Shown here: positions 17,029 through 26,011 of the stretch, piece after piece
Layout of the letters: each line of letters opens with the position of its first letter
Position numbering within the stretch: position 1 is the first letter of the stretch
From: Paraburkholderia sabiae
Lineage (GTDB): Bacteria > Pseudomonadota > Gammaproteobacteria > Burkholderiales > Burkholderiaceae
Reading direction: 5' to 3'
NCBI RefSeq assembly: GCF_030412785.1
Contig: NZ_CP125296.1
Location: 372,001 to 436,000, forward strand
DNA: 64,000 bases
Notes under the pieces: generated by a model
What the model was told of the DNA's origin: nothing
Databases searched by the model: none
Seen by the model: only the letters and a program-made list of their open reading frames with translations
Translations under genes and position numbers: made by a program

Positions 17029-18201
17029 ATGAAGACCCCGCTTTCGTTCACACGCTTCGCGCTGGCCACGTCACTGGCTGCTGGCGCGCTCATGGCCAGT
17101 CCCGTGGTGTTCGCGGGCGACGTCACAATCGGCTTCGCGGCGCCGTTGACGGGAGGGTCGGCGCACTACGGCGTCGATCTGAAACGCGGCGTCGAACTGG
17201 CGCTCGATGACGCCAACGCGAAGAAACTCGTGATCGGCGGCCAGCCGGTGCACTTCGTGATCGACGCCGAGGACGATCAGGGCGACCCGCGCATGGGCTC
17301 GCAGGTCGCGCAGAAAATGGTGGATTCGAAGGTTGTGGGCATCGTCGGACACTTCAATTCGGGCACGAGCATCCCTGCATCGCGCATCTACAACACGGCA
17401 GGCATTCCGATGGTCTCGCCGACGGCCACGAATCCGACGCTGACGTCGCAGGGCTTTCTCAACGTGTTCCGCGTGGTGAACTCGGATGCGCAGATGGGGC
17501 AGCTGGCGGGCCACTCGGCCGTCAACGCGCTCAAGGGCAAGAGCATTGCCGTGATCGACGACCGGACCGCGTTCGGGCAAGGCATGGCCGACGAGTTCGT
17601 CAAAGGCGTCGAGGCCGCGGGCGGCAAGATCGTCGATCGCGAATTCACGCAAGACAAGGCCGTCGACTTCAAGTCGCAACTCACGCGCATCAAGTCGTTC
17701 AATCCCGATGTGGTGTTCTGGGGCGGTCTCGACCAGCAAGCAGGCTTGCTGATGAAGCAGATGCGGCAGCTGGGCATCCGTGCGGCGATGCTGGGCGGCG
17801 GCAGCTTCGAAAACGAAACGTTCCTCAAGGTCGCGGGCGAAAGCGCGGAAGGCGCGATGTCGTGGGACTACGGCATTCCGTTGTCGAAGATGAAGACGGG
17901 CCGCGAATTCGACGAAAAGATGAAGGCCAAATACAAGGAAGGCGTGGTGGCCTATGCGCCGTCCGCGTACGACGCCACGTGGGTGCTGATCAACGCGATG
18001 CAAAAGGCCAACTCGACGGATCCGAAAGTATATGGACCGCTCGTAAAGTCCGTTTCGTTCGAAGGCATCTCTGGAAATATTGCGTTCATGCCGAATGGCG
18101 ACATGAAGGATCCGACGGCGACGTTCTACAAGGTGGTCGGCGGCAAATGGGTGCCGCAAGCCGTTGCCGTCGGCGACAAGGTCGAGCCGCTCAAGAACTG
18201 A
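17029..18201 (+). CDS. ABC transporter substrate-binding protein, LivK type
   Basis: A 390-aa periplasmic binding protein of the branched-chain amino acid type (Peripla_BP_6). A signal peptide ends near ASPVVFAGD, followed by TIGFAAPLTGGSAHYG and GIVGHFNSGTSIPAS, both typical of LivJ/LivK. The ATG has gagg 7 nt upstream. No LivFGHM permease or ATPase genes are nearby, so it either works with a distant system or senses substrate. A strong hairpin terminator follows. It shares a candidate operator with hyuA and gntR, so it may deliver the substrate of the hyuAB pathway. Confidence 0.88.
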   Translation: MKTPLSFTRFALATSLAAGALMASPVVFAGDVTIGFAAPLTGGSAHYGVDLKRGVELALDDANAKKLVIGGQPVHFVIDAEDDQGDPRMGSQVAQKMVDSKVVGIVGHFNSGTSIPASRIYNTAGIPMVSPTATNPTLTSQGFLNVFRVVNSDAQMGQLAGHSAVNALKGKSIAVIDDRTAFGQGMADEFVKGVEAAGGKIVDREFTQDKAVDFKSQLTRIKSFNPDVVFWGGLDQQAGLLMKQMRQLGIRAAMLGGGSFENETFLKVAGESAEGAMSWDYGIPLSKMKTGREFDEKMKAKYKEGVVAYAPSAYDATWVLINAMQKANSTDPKVYGPLVKSVSFEGISGNIAFMPNGDMKDPTATFYKVVGGKWVPQAVAVGDKVEPLKN

Positions 18202-18238
18202 AGTCCGGCTGCACCGGCTCGAACTTCGCGTGTCGATA

Positions 18239-18268
18239 GCGGAAACCTGCTCACGCTCAGGTTTCCGC
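18239..18268 (+). terminator. Hairpin terminator after the LivK-type gene
   Basis: A perfect 11-bp stem, GCGGAAACCTG paired with CAGGTTTCCGC, and an 8-nt loop, 38 bp after the stop codon. The following T-run is short (tt). It separates the binding-protein gene from the MFS gene at 18318. Confidence 0.7.
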
Positions 18269-18317
18269 TTCGGCGCAATTCAACACCCACTCTCGCCACG
18301 AAGGGGATCATTCACAG

Positions 18318-19682
18318 ATGGATGTCAACAGCGAAGCGGAGTACCTTCTCGACGACGACAACAATCCTACCGCTCGTCGACACGAAACCGGCCCCACGCG
18401 CCGCACAGTCGGACGACGCGAGCTGAAGCGCGTCGTACTTGCATCGGTCGTGGGCAGCTTCGTGGAGTGGTTCGAGTTCTCGGTGTACGGATACCTTGCC
18501 GCCGTCATGGGGCGCGTGTTCTTTCCAGCGAGCGCGCCCGGCACGCAGCTTGTCGCGTCGCTGGCCGCATTCGCGATTGCGTTTTTCGCGCGTCCATTCG
18601 GCGGCTTTATTTTCGGGCCGATAGGCGATCGCTACGGACGCAAGAACGTGCTGACTGTCACCATCGTGTTGATGGCGCTCGCGACGTTTTGCATCGGCCT
18701 GATTCCTGATCACGACGCGATCGGTATCGCATCGCCGATTCTGCTCGTGCTGCTTCGGTTGCTGCAAGGCGTGTCGGCAGGCGGCGAAGCGAGCGGCGCG
18801 GCGATCTTCGTCGCGGAGTATTGCAAGGATCGCAACCGCACGCTGGTAACCAGCTGGATCGAAGTCGGCTGCATGAGCGGTTTCTGTTTCGGCGCGCTGG
18901 TGGCGGCGTTGCTCAGTCACGCGTTCGTTCAGACGCAGATCGATGCGTGGGCGTGGCGGCTGCCGTTTTTGCTTGCGCTGCCGCTCGGTGCGATCGGCCT
19001 CTATATCCGCAATCGGCTCGAAGAGACGCCGACGTTCGAAGCTGCACACAGGGCAGGCGGCTTTCGCGAGCTGTTCGCGTCGCACAAGGCTGCGTTGTTG
19101 CAATCGAGCGGCATCATCATCGTGACCAACGTGACGCTGTTCATCGTCGTCACGTATATCCCGACTTATCTGGTGAGCACGTTGCGGCTCGATGCATCGA
19201 CGGGCTTCACGATCGCGCTCGTATCGCAAGCGTTCCTGATCGTGACGATTCCATTGCTGGCTGTGCTAGCCGACAAAGTCGGACGCAAGACGATGATGCT
19301 GGCGGGCAGCGTTGCGCTCGCCGTGCTTGCTGTGCCGTGTTTTCACCTGCTCACAGTCGAAAGCGTCGGACAGCGCTTGATAGCCTTGCTGCTTCTGAAC
19401 CTGTGTCTTGCCGCGCTGCTGTCGTGCATCTATTCGCAGATACCGTCGCTGTTCGAAACGGGTGTGCGCTTCACGGGCATGGCGGTGAGCTACAACGTGT
19501 CCGTGGCGCTGTTCGCAGGCACGGCGCCGATGATCAATTCATGGCTGATACAGAGCACCGGCAGCCGCATGATTCCCGCCTACTATCTGATCGCTGCTGC
19601 CGTGATCGGTTTGATCGCGCTGGCTTGTTGCGTGGACCGCACGGGCGGGCCGATGCGTGGAGATTCGCGCAGCGTCGGTTGA
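18318..19682 (+). CDS. MFS transporter, metabolite:H+ symporter (MHS) family
   Basis: A 454-aa permease of the MHS subfamily, related to proline/betaine, shikimate or citrate symporters. Landmarks are VGSFVEWFEFSVYGYLA in helix 1, the GDRYGRKNVL loop and RLLQGVSAGGE in helix 4. About 40 hydrophilic residues precede helix 1. It lies convergent to the gntR gene with a bidirectional hairpin between them. Being next to the hyuAB-udh cluster, it is a good candidate importer for its substrate, perhaps redundant with the LivK-type protein. Confidence 0.88.
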   Translation: MDVNSEAEYLLDDDNNPTARRHETGPTRRTVGRRELKRVVLASVVGSFVEWFEFSVYGYLAAVMGRVFFPASAPGTQLVASLAAFAIAFFARPFGGFIFGPIGDRYGRKNVLTVTIVLMALATFCIGLIPDHDAIGIASPILLVLLRLLQGVSAGGEASGAAIFVAEYCKDRNRTLVTSWIEVGCMSGFCFGALVAALLSHAFVQTQIDAWAWRLPFLLALPLGAIGLYIRNRLEETPTFEAAHRAGGFRELFASHKAALLQSSGIIIVTNVTLFIVVTYIPTYLVSTLRLDASTGFTIALVSQAFLIVTIPLLAVLADKVGRKTMMLAGSVALAVLAVPCFHLLTVESVGQRLIALLLLNLCLAALLSCIYSQIPSLFETGVRFTGMAVSYNVSVALFAGTAPMINSWLIQSTGSRMIPAYYLIAAAVIGLIALACCVDRTGGPMRGDSRSVG

Positions 19683-19693
19683 AGAGACGACGG

Positions 19694-19720
19694 TCCAGGC
19701 GTGTTTGCAAAACGCCTGGA
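19694..19720. terminator. Bidirectional terminator between MHS permease and gntR
   Basis: TCCAGGCGT pairs with ACGCCTGGA around a 9-nt loop (19703-19711). It lies between convergent genes ending at 19682 and 19737, where it can end transcription from both sides. Confidence 0.65.
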
Positions 19721-19736
19721 CTTACACATCGCCAAG

Positions 19737-20486
19737 TTACTCTGCGCGCGTGCTCGACAGATTGTGATAGCGCTCGAGGCTCTCGTTGAGATGGCGCCGC
19801 ATCGCACGGCGCGCCGCGCTTTCGTCCTGCTTCTCGATTGCATCGAGAATGTCGCCGTGTTCGCGCTGAATGCGCCGGATGTACGTCTTGCGTTCTTTCG
19901 GATTTGCCTTCGCGTGCTTCAGACGCAGATCGATGATGATCTCTTGTCCCAGCGTCCGCAGGATCGACGTGAAATGCGGATTCTCGGAGCAGGTGGCGAC
20001 GGCAAGATGGAATTCGAAATCGGCGCGTGCGCATTCGGCGTCGTCATCGACGGCGACGATTTCCATGCGTGCATACACTTCCTTCAACGCGCGCAAATGC
20101 GCCGCCGAACGGCGCTGCGCGGCATACGCTGCACATTCGGTTTCGACGCCGATGCGCAACTCGAGCACGTGCATGGAGTTGTTCAACGTGTTGGAATCGA
20201 TGAAGCCCGCGCCGGCGGATTGTGCTGCATCAGCGACGAACACGCCCACGCCGTGACGTGCGATCAGACGGCGACCGAGTTTGAGTGACGCGACTGCTTC
20301 GCGGATCACTGTGCGGCTGACGCCGAATTCGGTGCACAGCTCGGGCTCGGTAGGCAGCTTGGCGCCCGGCGCATATTCGCCGCGGTCGATCTTGTCGTTG
20401 AGTGCCTGAATGACCAGTTCGGTCAGGCTGCGGCGCTTTCCCGAACTCGCAGCGTTTTTGAGGAGGGTTTCAGCATCCAGAGTCAT
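19737..20486 (-). CDS. GntR-family (FadR/FCD) transcriptional regulator
   Basis: A 249-aa regulator. The N-terminal wHTH spans residues about 18-85 (GAKLPTEPELCTEFGVSRTVIREAV). A C-terminal FCD ligand-binding domain follows, with candidate metal ligands in the ADFEFHLA, EHGDILDAIE and MRRHLNES segments. FCD regulators respond to sugar acids or short organic acids, which fits the udh and aldehyde-dehydrogenase genes nearby. It is the last gene downstream of the hyuAB-udh run, separated from the previous SDR by about 190 bp holding a candidate operator (20579-20586), so it may be autoregulated. Confidence 0.9.
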   Translation of the reverse strand: MTLDAETLLKNAASSGKRRSLTELVIQALNDKIDRGEYAPGAKLPTEPELCTEFGVSRTVIREAVASLKLGRRLIARHGVGVFVADAAQSAGAGFIDSNTLNNSMHVLELRIGVETECAAYAAQRRSAAHLRALKEVYARMEIVAVDDDAECARADFEFHLAVATCSENPHFTSILRTLGQEIIIDLRLKHAKANPKERKTYIRRIQREHGDILDAIEKQDESAARRAMRRHLNESLERYHNLSSTRAE

Positions 20487-20578
20487 TCCGTGTGCTCCAC
20501 ACCGGATAGAGAACTCTGCAATTGACGGCTGCAGACGTACCGCGCCGGCGCATCTGTAGGTGTGTAATCTGCGCCGTA

Positions 20579-20586
20579 TGACATAT
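20579..20586 (-). promoter_or_regulatory. Candidate GntR/FadR-type operator, site C
   Basis: A TGACATAT core (read on the plus strand) inside an AT-rich ATGACATATTATGAC stretch, 93 bp upstream of gntR. That distance is nearly the same as site B to hyuA (95 bp). The surrounding ATGAC-N5-ATGAC forms a short direct repeat. It suggests autoregulation of gntR. Confidence 0.45.
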
Positions 20587-20679
20587 TATGACTTTAACAC
20601 AGCCGCGGCCTCGTCATCGCTCGCCCCTGGACGCGAAGGGGCGAGCGGTTGATACAACTCAAACGGACTTGAGCGTGAA

Positions 20680-21432
20680 TCAGGCGTAGATATAACCGCC
20701 GCTCACGATCACGTTTTCTCCCGTCGCATAGGTGTTGCGCGCGCTCGCCATCATGACGACCCATTGCGCGATTTCTTCGGGTTCCGCTGCACGTCCCAGC
20801 GGATTCGCAGCAGCCAGTTCGCCGAGGAAACCTGCCTTCTTCGCCTTGTCCGTCGCAAAGCCCGCTGGTGCAACCGAATTGACGAGAATGCCGTCCTTCG
20901 CCACTTCCTGCGCGAACGATTTCGTGAGGCTCACGACGGCCGCTTTCGTCGCAGCATAGTGCGCGTTCTGCGGATGAGCCTTGAATGCATCGACCGACGT
21001 GATGTTCACGATGCGTCCCGCGACATGCGCCTCGACCTTCGGACGGCTGCGCATGTGCTCGATTGCAGCGACCATCATGTGATACGTGCCTTTGATGTTG
21101 ACGGCGTTTTCGAGGTCCCACTCGTCGTCGGAGATTTCGAGGATCGGGCGGCGCGGATAGATCGCCGCACTGTTGATCAAACAATCGACACGGCCGAGTG
21201 CTTCCAGTGCTTTGCGAAAGACCACCTGCGCGGATTCCTTGCGCGTGATGTCGCCCACCGCGCCGAACACCTGATGACCCTGCGCCTTCAGCGCGCCGAC
21301 GGTTTCGTCGAGCAGCGGCCCGTTCTTGTCGATCAGCGCAACGCTTTCTGCGCCGTCCGCGAGCATCAGCTTTGCGACGGTCAACCCAAGCCCGGAAGCG
21401 CCACCGACGATAACGACTCGTTGATTCTTCAT
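20680..21432 (-). CDS. Short-chain dehydrogenase/reductase (SDR), first of pair
   Basis: A 250-aa classical SDR. It has the NAD-binding GGASGLG motif, an INSAAI motif in the NNAG position, catalytic Ser in NITSVDA and YxxxK as YAATK. The C-terminal SGGYIYA is typical of family members that close over the cofactor. The internal ATG at 21432 is chosen over the ATG 10 codons upstream because aggac lies about 10 nt before it. It is part of the hyuAB-udh operon, 34 bp after the second SDR. Substrate unknown; it probably oxidises or reduces an alcohol intermediate. Confidence 0.88.
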   Translation of the reverse strand: MKNQRVVIVGGASGLGLTVAKLMLADGAESVALIDKNGPLLDETVGALKAQGHQVFGAVGDITRKESAQVVFRKALEALGRVDCLINSAAIYPRRPILEISDDEWDLENAVNIKGTYHMMVAAIEHMRSRPKVEAHVAGRIVNITSVDAFKAHPQNAHYAATKAAVVSLTKSFAQEVAKDGILVNSVAPAGFATDKAKKAGFLGELAAANPLGRAAEPEEIAQWVVMMASARNTYATGENVIVSGGYIYA

Positions 21433-21465
21433 GATTCGAATGTGTCCTGTTTGACGATGCATTGA

Positions 21466-22206
21466 TTACTCGACCGCGACGATCTGCGAGCCGCCCGCAG
21501 CCTGATCGGTCGGAAAAACTTCCATGCGCGAGACGTCGACGGCATCGGGCAATGAGAGCGCCGTGGCAATCAGTTCGGCGATGTTCTCCGGCTGGATCGA
21601 ACGATAGGCGTCGTAGAGCTTTTCGTTCGCGCCTTGCGTGCCGAGCGCGGTGCGATACAGGCTCGTTTGCACGCGGCCCGGCGCGATCTCAGTGACGCGG
21701 ACTTTGGTGCCGAGCAGATCGCACCGCAGCGAATCGCAGAACATGCTGATCGCGGCCTTGGTCGCGCCATAGACGGCCGTGTTCGGATGCGGGAAGCGTC
21801 CCGCACTCGAACCGATAAAAAACAGATGACCGCGCTTGCGTTTCGTCATGCCGTCGAGCGCCATGTGCGCAAGACGCAACGGCGCACGCAGATTGATATC
21901 GATCATGCGGTCAATATCCGTCAGCTCGCTGTCGCCGAATTTCGCAATCGCGGGCAGCAGCCCCGCGTTGTTCACGACGACGTCGATGTCGACGCGCCCG
22001 AACAGATCGCGCAAAGGCGCCGTGTCCTGCAGATCCAGCGCGATCGGCGTGACGTTGCATTCGCTCGCGAGCGCATCGAGCGCCCTGGCATCGCGGCCGA
22101 GCGCATAGACTTGCAGCCCGTCATTGACGAGCCGCTGCGCGATCGCGCGTCCGATACCGCTCGACGCGCCCGTCACCAGCGCGGTCCGATAGGAATGGGA
22201 AATCAT
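21466..22206 (-). CDS. Short-chain dehydrogenase/reductase (SDR), second of pair
   Basis: A 246-aa classical SDR with TGASSGIG, NNAG, catalytic Ser in IGSSAGR and YGATK. It belongs to the YdfG/serine-dehydrogenase-like branch (acidic loop after TSLYRT). It is only distantly similar to the neighbouring SDR, so this is not a recent tandem duplication. It lies 32 bp after the FAD oxidoreductase gene and reads in the same direction. Possible roles are oxidation of a 3-hydroxy acid or a sugar-acid hydroxyl. Confidence 0.88.
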   Translation of the reverse strand: MISHSYRTALVTGASSGIGRAIAQRLVNDGLQVYALGRDARALDALASECNVTPIALDLQDTAPLRDLFGRVDIDVVVNNAGLLPAIAKFGDSELTDIDRMIDINLRAPLRLAHMALDGMTKRKRGHLFFIGSSAGRFPHPNTAVYGATKAAISMFCDSLRCDLLGTKVRVTEIAPGRVQTSLYRTALGTQGANEKLYDAYRSIQPENIAELIATALSLPDAVDVSRMEVFPTDQAAGGSQIVAVE

Positions 22207-22238
22207 GTTGTTAGCCTTTGTAGACGGTGATGACGCAT

Positions 22239-23435
22239 TCAGATCACGCCTTCTTCGAGGAAGGGCTGATTAGCGACCACGCGCTCATAACCGAGCGGCG
22301 CGAGATCGAGCGAACGGTACTGGCCGTAGACGATCAGTTCGCTCAAGCCCCGGCCAATTGCCGGCGATTGCTGCAAACCATGGCCGCTGAATCCGTTGGC
22401 GAACAGGAAGTTCGCGACTTCCGGATGCGGTCCGACGATCGCGTTATGGTCCAGCACGCAGAAGTCGTAATGGCCCGCCCACGAATTCACGACCTTGATC
22501 GCTTCGAATGCGGGAACGCGTTCGGCAAGCGCGGGCCAGATGATCTCTTCAAACTCGGAGTGGATCACGTCGAAGTCGTCGACGTCAGCAAGCGGATCGG
22601 GCTCCGGATAGCAGCCCGTCAGGTAGTACTGTCCTTCGGGTCGGAAGAAGATCCCCGTCGTATCGATCGTGAGCGGAACGGTGCCTTGCAGCGGCGTGCG
22701 GCAATCGAAGACGAACAGACAGCGCTTGCGCGGCTCGACAGGAATATCGAGGCCGGCTAGACGCGCCATCGCCGGGCCGCGCGTGCCCGCTGCATTCACC
22801 ATCAGGCCGCAACCGATGCTCTCGCCGCTCTTCAGTTTGACGCCTGTGACGTGCGCGCCTTCGCGAATCACATCGACCACTTCGTTTTCGATGTATTCGA
22901 TGCCGAGCGAGCGCGCCTTCTTGCGCATGCCCTGCAGCAGACCATAACTATCGAACCAGCCTTCGCCGCTTTGTCCATAGACACCGTTCACGAGCCCTTC
23001 CGTATTCAGCCACGGAAAGCGCTCTTTCAACTTCGCCTGATCGAGCAGCGCGACATCGGCGCCGTTCTCGCGTTGCGTCGCGTAGTTACGCTCGAACATC
23101 GGCGCGCCTTTCGCATCGCCGAGGTACAGGTAGCCGTTTTCCTTGAAACCGAGTTCGGGCGCGTCACCGTCCACCTCAACGAGTTCGTGAAAATTGCGAA
23201 TGAACTCAGTGCCGAACTGCGAGATCCTGATGTTCAGCGGATTCGAAAACTGATGACGAATCGACGCGCTCGACAGCGCCGTCGCTGACTTCGCGTAAGT
23301 CCAGTCGCGTTCGACCACCAGCACCGAGCCCTTGAAATCCGGATTCGTCGCGAGAAAATACGCGGTCGCGCTGCCGACGACTGCGCCGCCCACGATCACC
23401 ACGTCATAGTGGTTCTTTGATGCTTGCTGTGCCAT
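22239..23435 (-). CDS. FAD-dependent oxidoreductase (DAO family)
   Basis: A 398-aa flavoprotein of the D-amino-acid oxidase/sarcosine oxidase beta superfamily. It has an N-terminal dinucleotide motif VVIVGGAVVGSATAYFL, a SSASIRHQFS flavin-contact loop, and a C-terminal FANGFSGHGLQQSPAIG motif typical of DAO enzymes. Such enzymes oxidise amines or alpha-hydroxy acids and pass electrons to oxygen, quinone or ETF. The duplicated etfAB genes 5 kb away could be its acceptor; that is inference. It lies in the operon between udh and the two SDR genes. Confidence 0.88.
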   Translation of the reverse strand: MAQQASKNHYDVVIVGGAVVGSATAYFLATNPDFKGSVLVVERDWTYAKSATALSSASIRHQFSNPLNIRISQFGTEFIRNFHELVEVDGDAPELGFKENGYLYLGDAKGAPMFERNYATQRENGADVALLDQAKLKERFPWLNTEGLVNGVYGQSGEGWFDSYGLLQGMRKKARSLGIEYIENEVVDVIREGAHVTGVKLKSGESIGCGLMVNAAGTRGPAMARLAGLDIPVEPRKRCLFVFDCRTPLQGTVPLTIDTTGIFFRPEGQYYLTGCYPEPDPLADVDDFDVIHSEFEEIIWPALAERVPAFEAIKVVNSWAGHYDFCVLDHNAIVGPHPEVANFLFANGFSGHGLQQSPAIGRGLSELIVYGQYRSLDLAPLGYERVVANQPFLEEGVI

Positions 23436-23472
23436 CTCAATGCTTCCAGAAAGTCGATCGGGTTAGCGGCGC

Positions 23473-24306
23473 TTACCGGTTCTTCGGATCATCTTCGAAG
23501 TGGCCGTCGGCGGCGAACTGACCGCCCTGAAAGCGCACGGCAGGATGCTTCGGATCGCCGATGGGCGTGTTCGCATAGACCTCGGCGCGATAGCTATCGG
23601 CGGCATCTTGCGGACGATAGCCAAGGTAGCCGGCCTGCGTGTTGTCCCAGAAGTTCGCGCTGTTGTTCGAGTTGCCGTAGACGATCATATGGCCGACGCT
23701 CGGCGTCATCAGCGCCTGAATGCACAGATGCGAGAAGTCGTCGTAGGAAAGCCAGGTTGCGAGCATTCGACGATCGACAGGCTTCGGGAAACACGAGCCG
23801 ATGCGCACGCACACCGATTCGAGTCCGAACTTGTCGAAGTAGTAGCGCGAGAGATTTTCGACGAACGCCTTGCTCACGCCGTAGAGGCTGTCCGGGCGCT
23901 GCGGCACGTTGGCATCGATGGTCTCTACGCATTCGTAGAAGCCGATCGCGTGCACGGAACTCGCGTAGATCACGCGCTTCACGCCTTCCTGACGCGCCGC
24001 TTCGTAGATGTGATAGCTGCCCGCGATATTCGAATCGAGAATGACCTGGAAGGTGTTCTCGCGCGGTGCGCCGCCCAGATGAATCACCATGTCGACGCCC
24101 TTCATCATCTCGAACACGGCGTTGCGGTCGGCCAGCTCGCAGACGAAGTGACGCTCGTTCGCGCGGACTTCGCCGAGCGAGGCGCGATCGCTGAGCGTCA
24201 GCTGTTCGGCGTATGGTCGCAGCGATTCGCGCAGCACGGAACCGAGCGCGCCCGCGGCGCCCGTGATCAGGATGTTCTTGAACGGAGGCTTGCTGATGTC
24301 GGTCAT
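23473..24306 (-). CDS. udh: Uronate dehydrogenase-like NAD-dependent epimerase/dehydratase
   Basis: A 277-aa extended SDR that resembles bacterial uronate dehydrogenase (EC 1.1.1.203), which oxidises galacturonate or glucuronate to the aldarolactone with NAD+. Features are GAAGALG (residues 16-22), Ser116/Ser117 in YASSVHA, and Tyr142-x3-Lys146. Typical Udh blocks are IRIGSCFPKP, MLATWLSYDD and the GHMIVYGNSNN stretch. The length fits Udh. It starts 9 bp after hyuB. Because the rest of the operon is not a known uronate pathway, the true substrate may be another cyclic polyol acid. Confidence 0.82.
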   Translation of the reverse strand: MTDISKPPFKNILITGAAGALGSVLRESLRPYAEQLTLSDRASLGEVRANERHFVCELADRNAVFEMMKGVDMVIHLGGAPRENTFQVILDSNIAGSYHIYEAARQEGVKRVIYASSVHAIGFYECVETIDANVPQRPDSLYGVSKAFVENLSRYYFDKFGLESVCVRIGSCFPKPVDRRMLATWLSYDDFSHLCIQALMTPSVGHMIVYGNSNNSANFWDNTQAGYLGYRPQDAADSYRAEVYANTPIGDPKHPAVRFQGGQFAADGHFEDDPKNR

Positions 24307-24315
24307 GTCGGTTCC

Positions 24316-25998
24316 TTACTGTCCTGCCGATGTTTTCAGCGCATCGAGCGTGAGCCCGTAGTCGTCACGCAGTTGCGCTTCGGAGATGTACTCGTTACGG
24401 ATATCGCGCAACAATGCTTCGCGGTCGCGCTGCTCCGGCGAACCGATGCCGCCGCCGCCCGGCAGCGACAGCGTGACGCGTTCATGTTCGGCGACGGCCT
24501 GGGTGCCTTTGCCCTTCATCTTCGTGCCGTCCGACAGCGTGACCTGACCCGGTGCGCCGGACTGGCCGCCCGACTGTCCACGCGCGGGATGATCGATGCG
24601 ATCGAACATTGCGTTGAAGCGGAAGTGATAGCCTGCGCGCGGTCCGATTTCGACGATCTGTCCGAGGCCGCCGCGCAGCTTGCCGGCGCCGCCCGAGCCC
24701 GAGCGCATTTCCTTGCGCCACACGACGATCGGTCCAACTTGCTCAGTGGCTTCGACGGACATCGCGTGCACGCCGCTCGGAAATGCCGTTGCGGACAGAC
24801 CATCGAGTTCCGCACGCGCGCCCGTGCCGCCGCTGTTGAACATCAGGATTTCGCTGCCCTTGAGGCCGGACCCTTCCTGCACGGGACGCGCGCTCACATG
24901 CAGGTTCCACAGCGCGCCGGAGCCTTCCGCAGGCACGCGGTCCGGCAAGATCTTGTGCAATGCGCCGAGTACGAGGTCAGGCACGAAGTGGCCGAGCACG
25001 TGACGAACCGCGACGGGACTCGGGCGTTGCGCGTTGAGAATGCAGCCCGCAGGCGCCTGCACGCGGAACGGTTCCAGCGATGCCGCGTTGTTCGGCACTT
25101 CCGGCGCGATGATGCATTTCAGCCCATAGCATGCGTACGCTTTCGCGTAGAGCAGCGGCACGTTGATGCCGAACGGACTGGACGGCGACGAACCGGCGAA
25201 GTCCGCCAGCAGATGATCGTTCTCGACAGTCAGCGTCACGTTGAGCTTGACGGGCGTGTCGTAACCGTCGAGCGTCATGTCGTTGGTCTGCGTGCCCTTC
25301 GGCAGCGCGGCGATGCGTTCGAGCGTCGCTTCGCGGCTGCGCGCCAGAATGAATTCGCCGATGCCTTCGACATCTTTCAGATCGAACTCCCTGAGCATTT
25401 CCAGCAGACGCTTGTGGCCCGTTTCGTTACACGCTGCGAGTGCATAGAGATCGCCGACGACCTTGTCGGGCTCGCGCACGTTGTTGCGCAAAATGTTAAT
25501 CAGATCGCGATTGACTTCGCCGCGCTCGATCAGCTTCATGATCGGCACGAACAGGCCTTCTTCGTAGATTTCGCGCGAGTCCGGGCCGAAACCGCGGCCG
25601 CCGATATCGACCACGTGCGCCGTGCTGGCGAAGTAGCCGATCAGTTCACCGTTATGGAACGAAGGGGACACAACCGTGAAGTCGTGCAGGTGGCCCGTGC
25701 CTTTCCACGGATCGTTGGTCAGATAGACATCGCCTTCGTACATCCTGTCGATGCCGATGTCGTTCATGAAGTGCTCGACGGCTTCCGCCATCGTGTTCAC
25801 GTGTCCGGGCGTGCCCGTCACGGCTTGCGCGAGCATGCGGCCGCGCTTGTCGAAGATACCTGCCGAGAGGTCGCCCGCTTCGCGTACGCTGGTGCTGAAC
25901 GCGGTACGGATCAGGGCCATCGCCTGTTCTTCCACGACGGAAATCAGGCGGTTCCACATCACCTGCATGTGGATCGTGTCGAGATTGCTAAGAGACAT
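24316..25998 (-). CDS. hyuB: Hydantoinase B / oxoprolinase family protein
   Basis: A 560-aa hydantoinase-B family subunit. With HyuA it forms ATP-dependent N-methylhydantoinase, 5-oxoprolinase or acetone-carboxylase-like enzymes that open or carboxylate small carbonyl compounds. Typical blocks are the MALIRTAFSTSVREAGDLSAGIFD start, GHLHDFTVVSPSF and the C-terminal LPGGGGIGSPEQRD. It starts 13 bp after hyuA, so the two are coupled. The substrate cannot be fixed by sequence reading. The presence of udh and an FAD oxidoreductase argues against plain hydantoin recycling. Confidence 0.9.
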   Translation of the reverse strand: MSLSNLDTIHMQVMWNRLISVVEEQAMALIRTAFSTSVREAGDLSAGIFDKRGRMLAQAVTGTPGHVNTMAEAVEHFMNDIGIDRMYEGDVYLTNDPWKGTGHLHDFTVVSPSFHNGELIGYFASTAHVVDIGGRGFGPDSREIYEEGLFVPIMKLIERGEVNRDLINILRNNVREPDKVVGDLYALAACNETGHKRLLEMLREFDLKDVEGIGEFILARSREATLERIAALPKGTQTNDMTLDGYDTPVKLNVTLTVENDHLLADFAGSSPSSPFGINVPLLYAKAYACYGLKCIIAPEVPNNAASLEPFRVQAPAGCILNAQRPSPVAVRHVLGHFVPDLVLGALHKILPDRVPAEGSGALWNLHVSARPVQEGSGLKGSEILMFNSGGTGARAELDGLSATAFPSGVHAMSVEATEQVGPIVVWRKEMRSGSGGAGKLRGGLGQIVEIGPRAGYHFRFNAMFDRIDHPARGQSGGQSGAPGQVTLSDGTKMKGKGTQAVAEHERVTLSLPGGGGIGSPEQRDREALLRDIRNEYISEAQLRDDYGLTLDALKTSAGQ

Positions 25999-26011
25999 GT
26001 CCGGCTCCTGA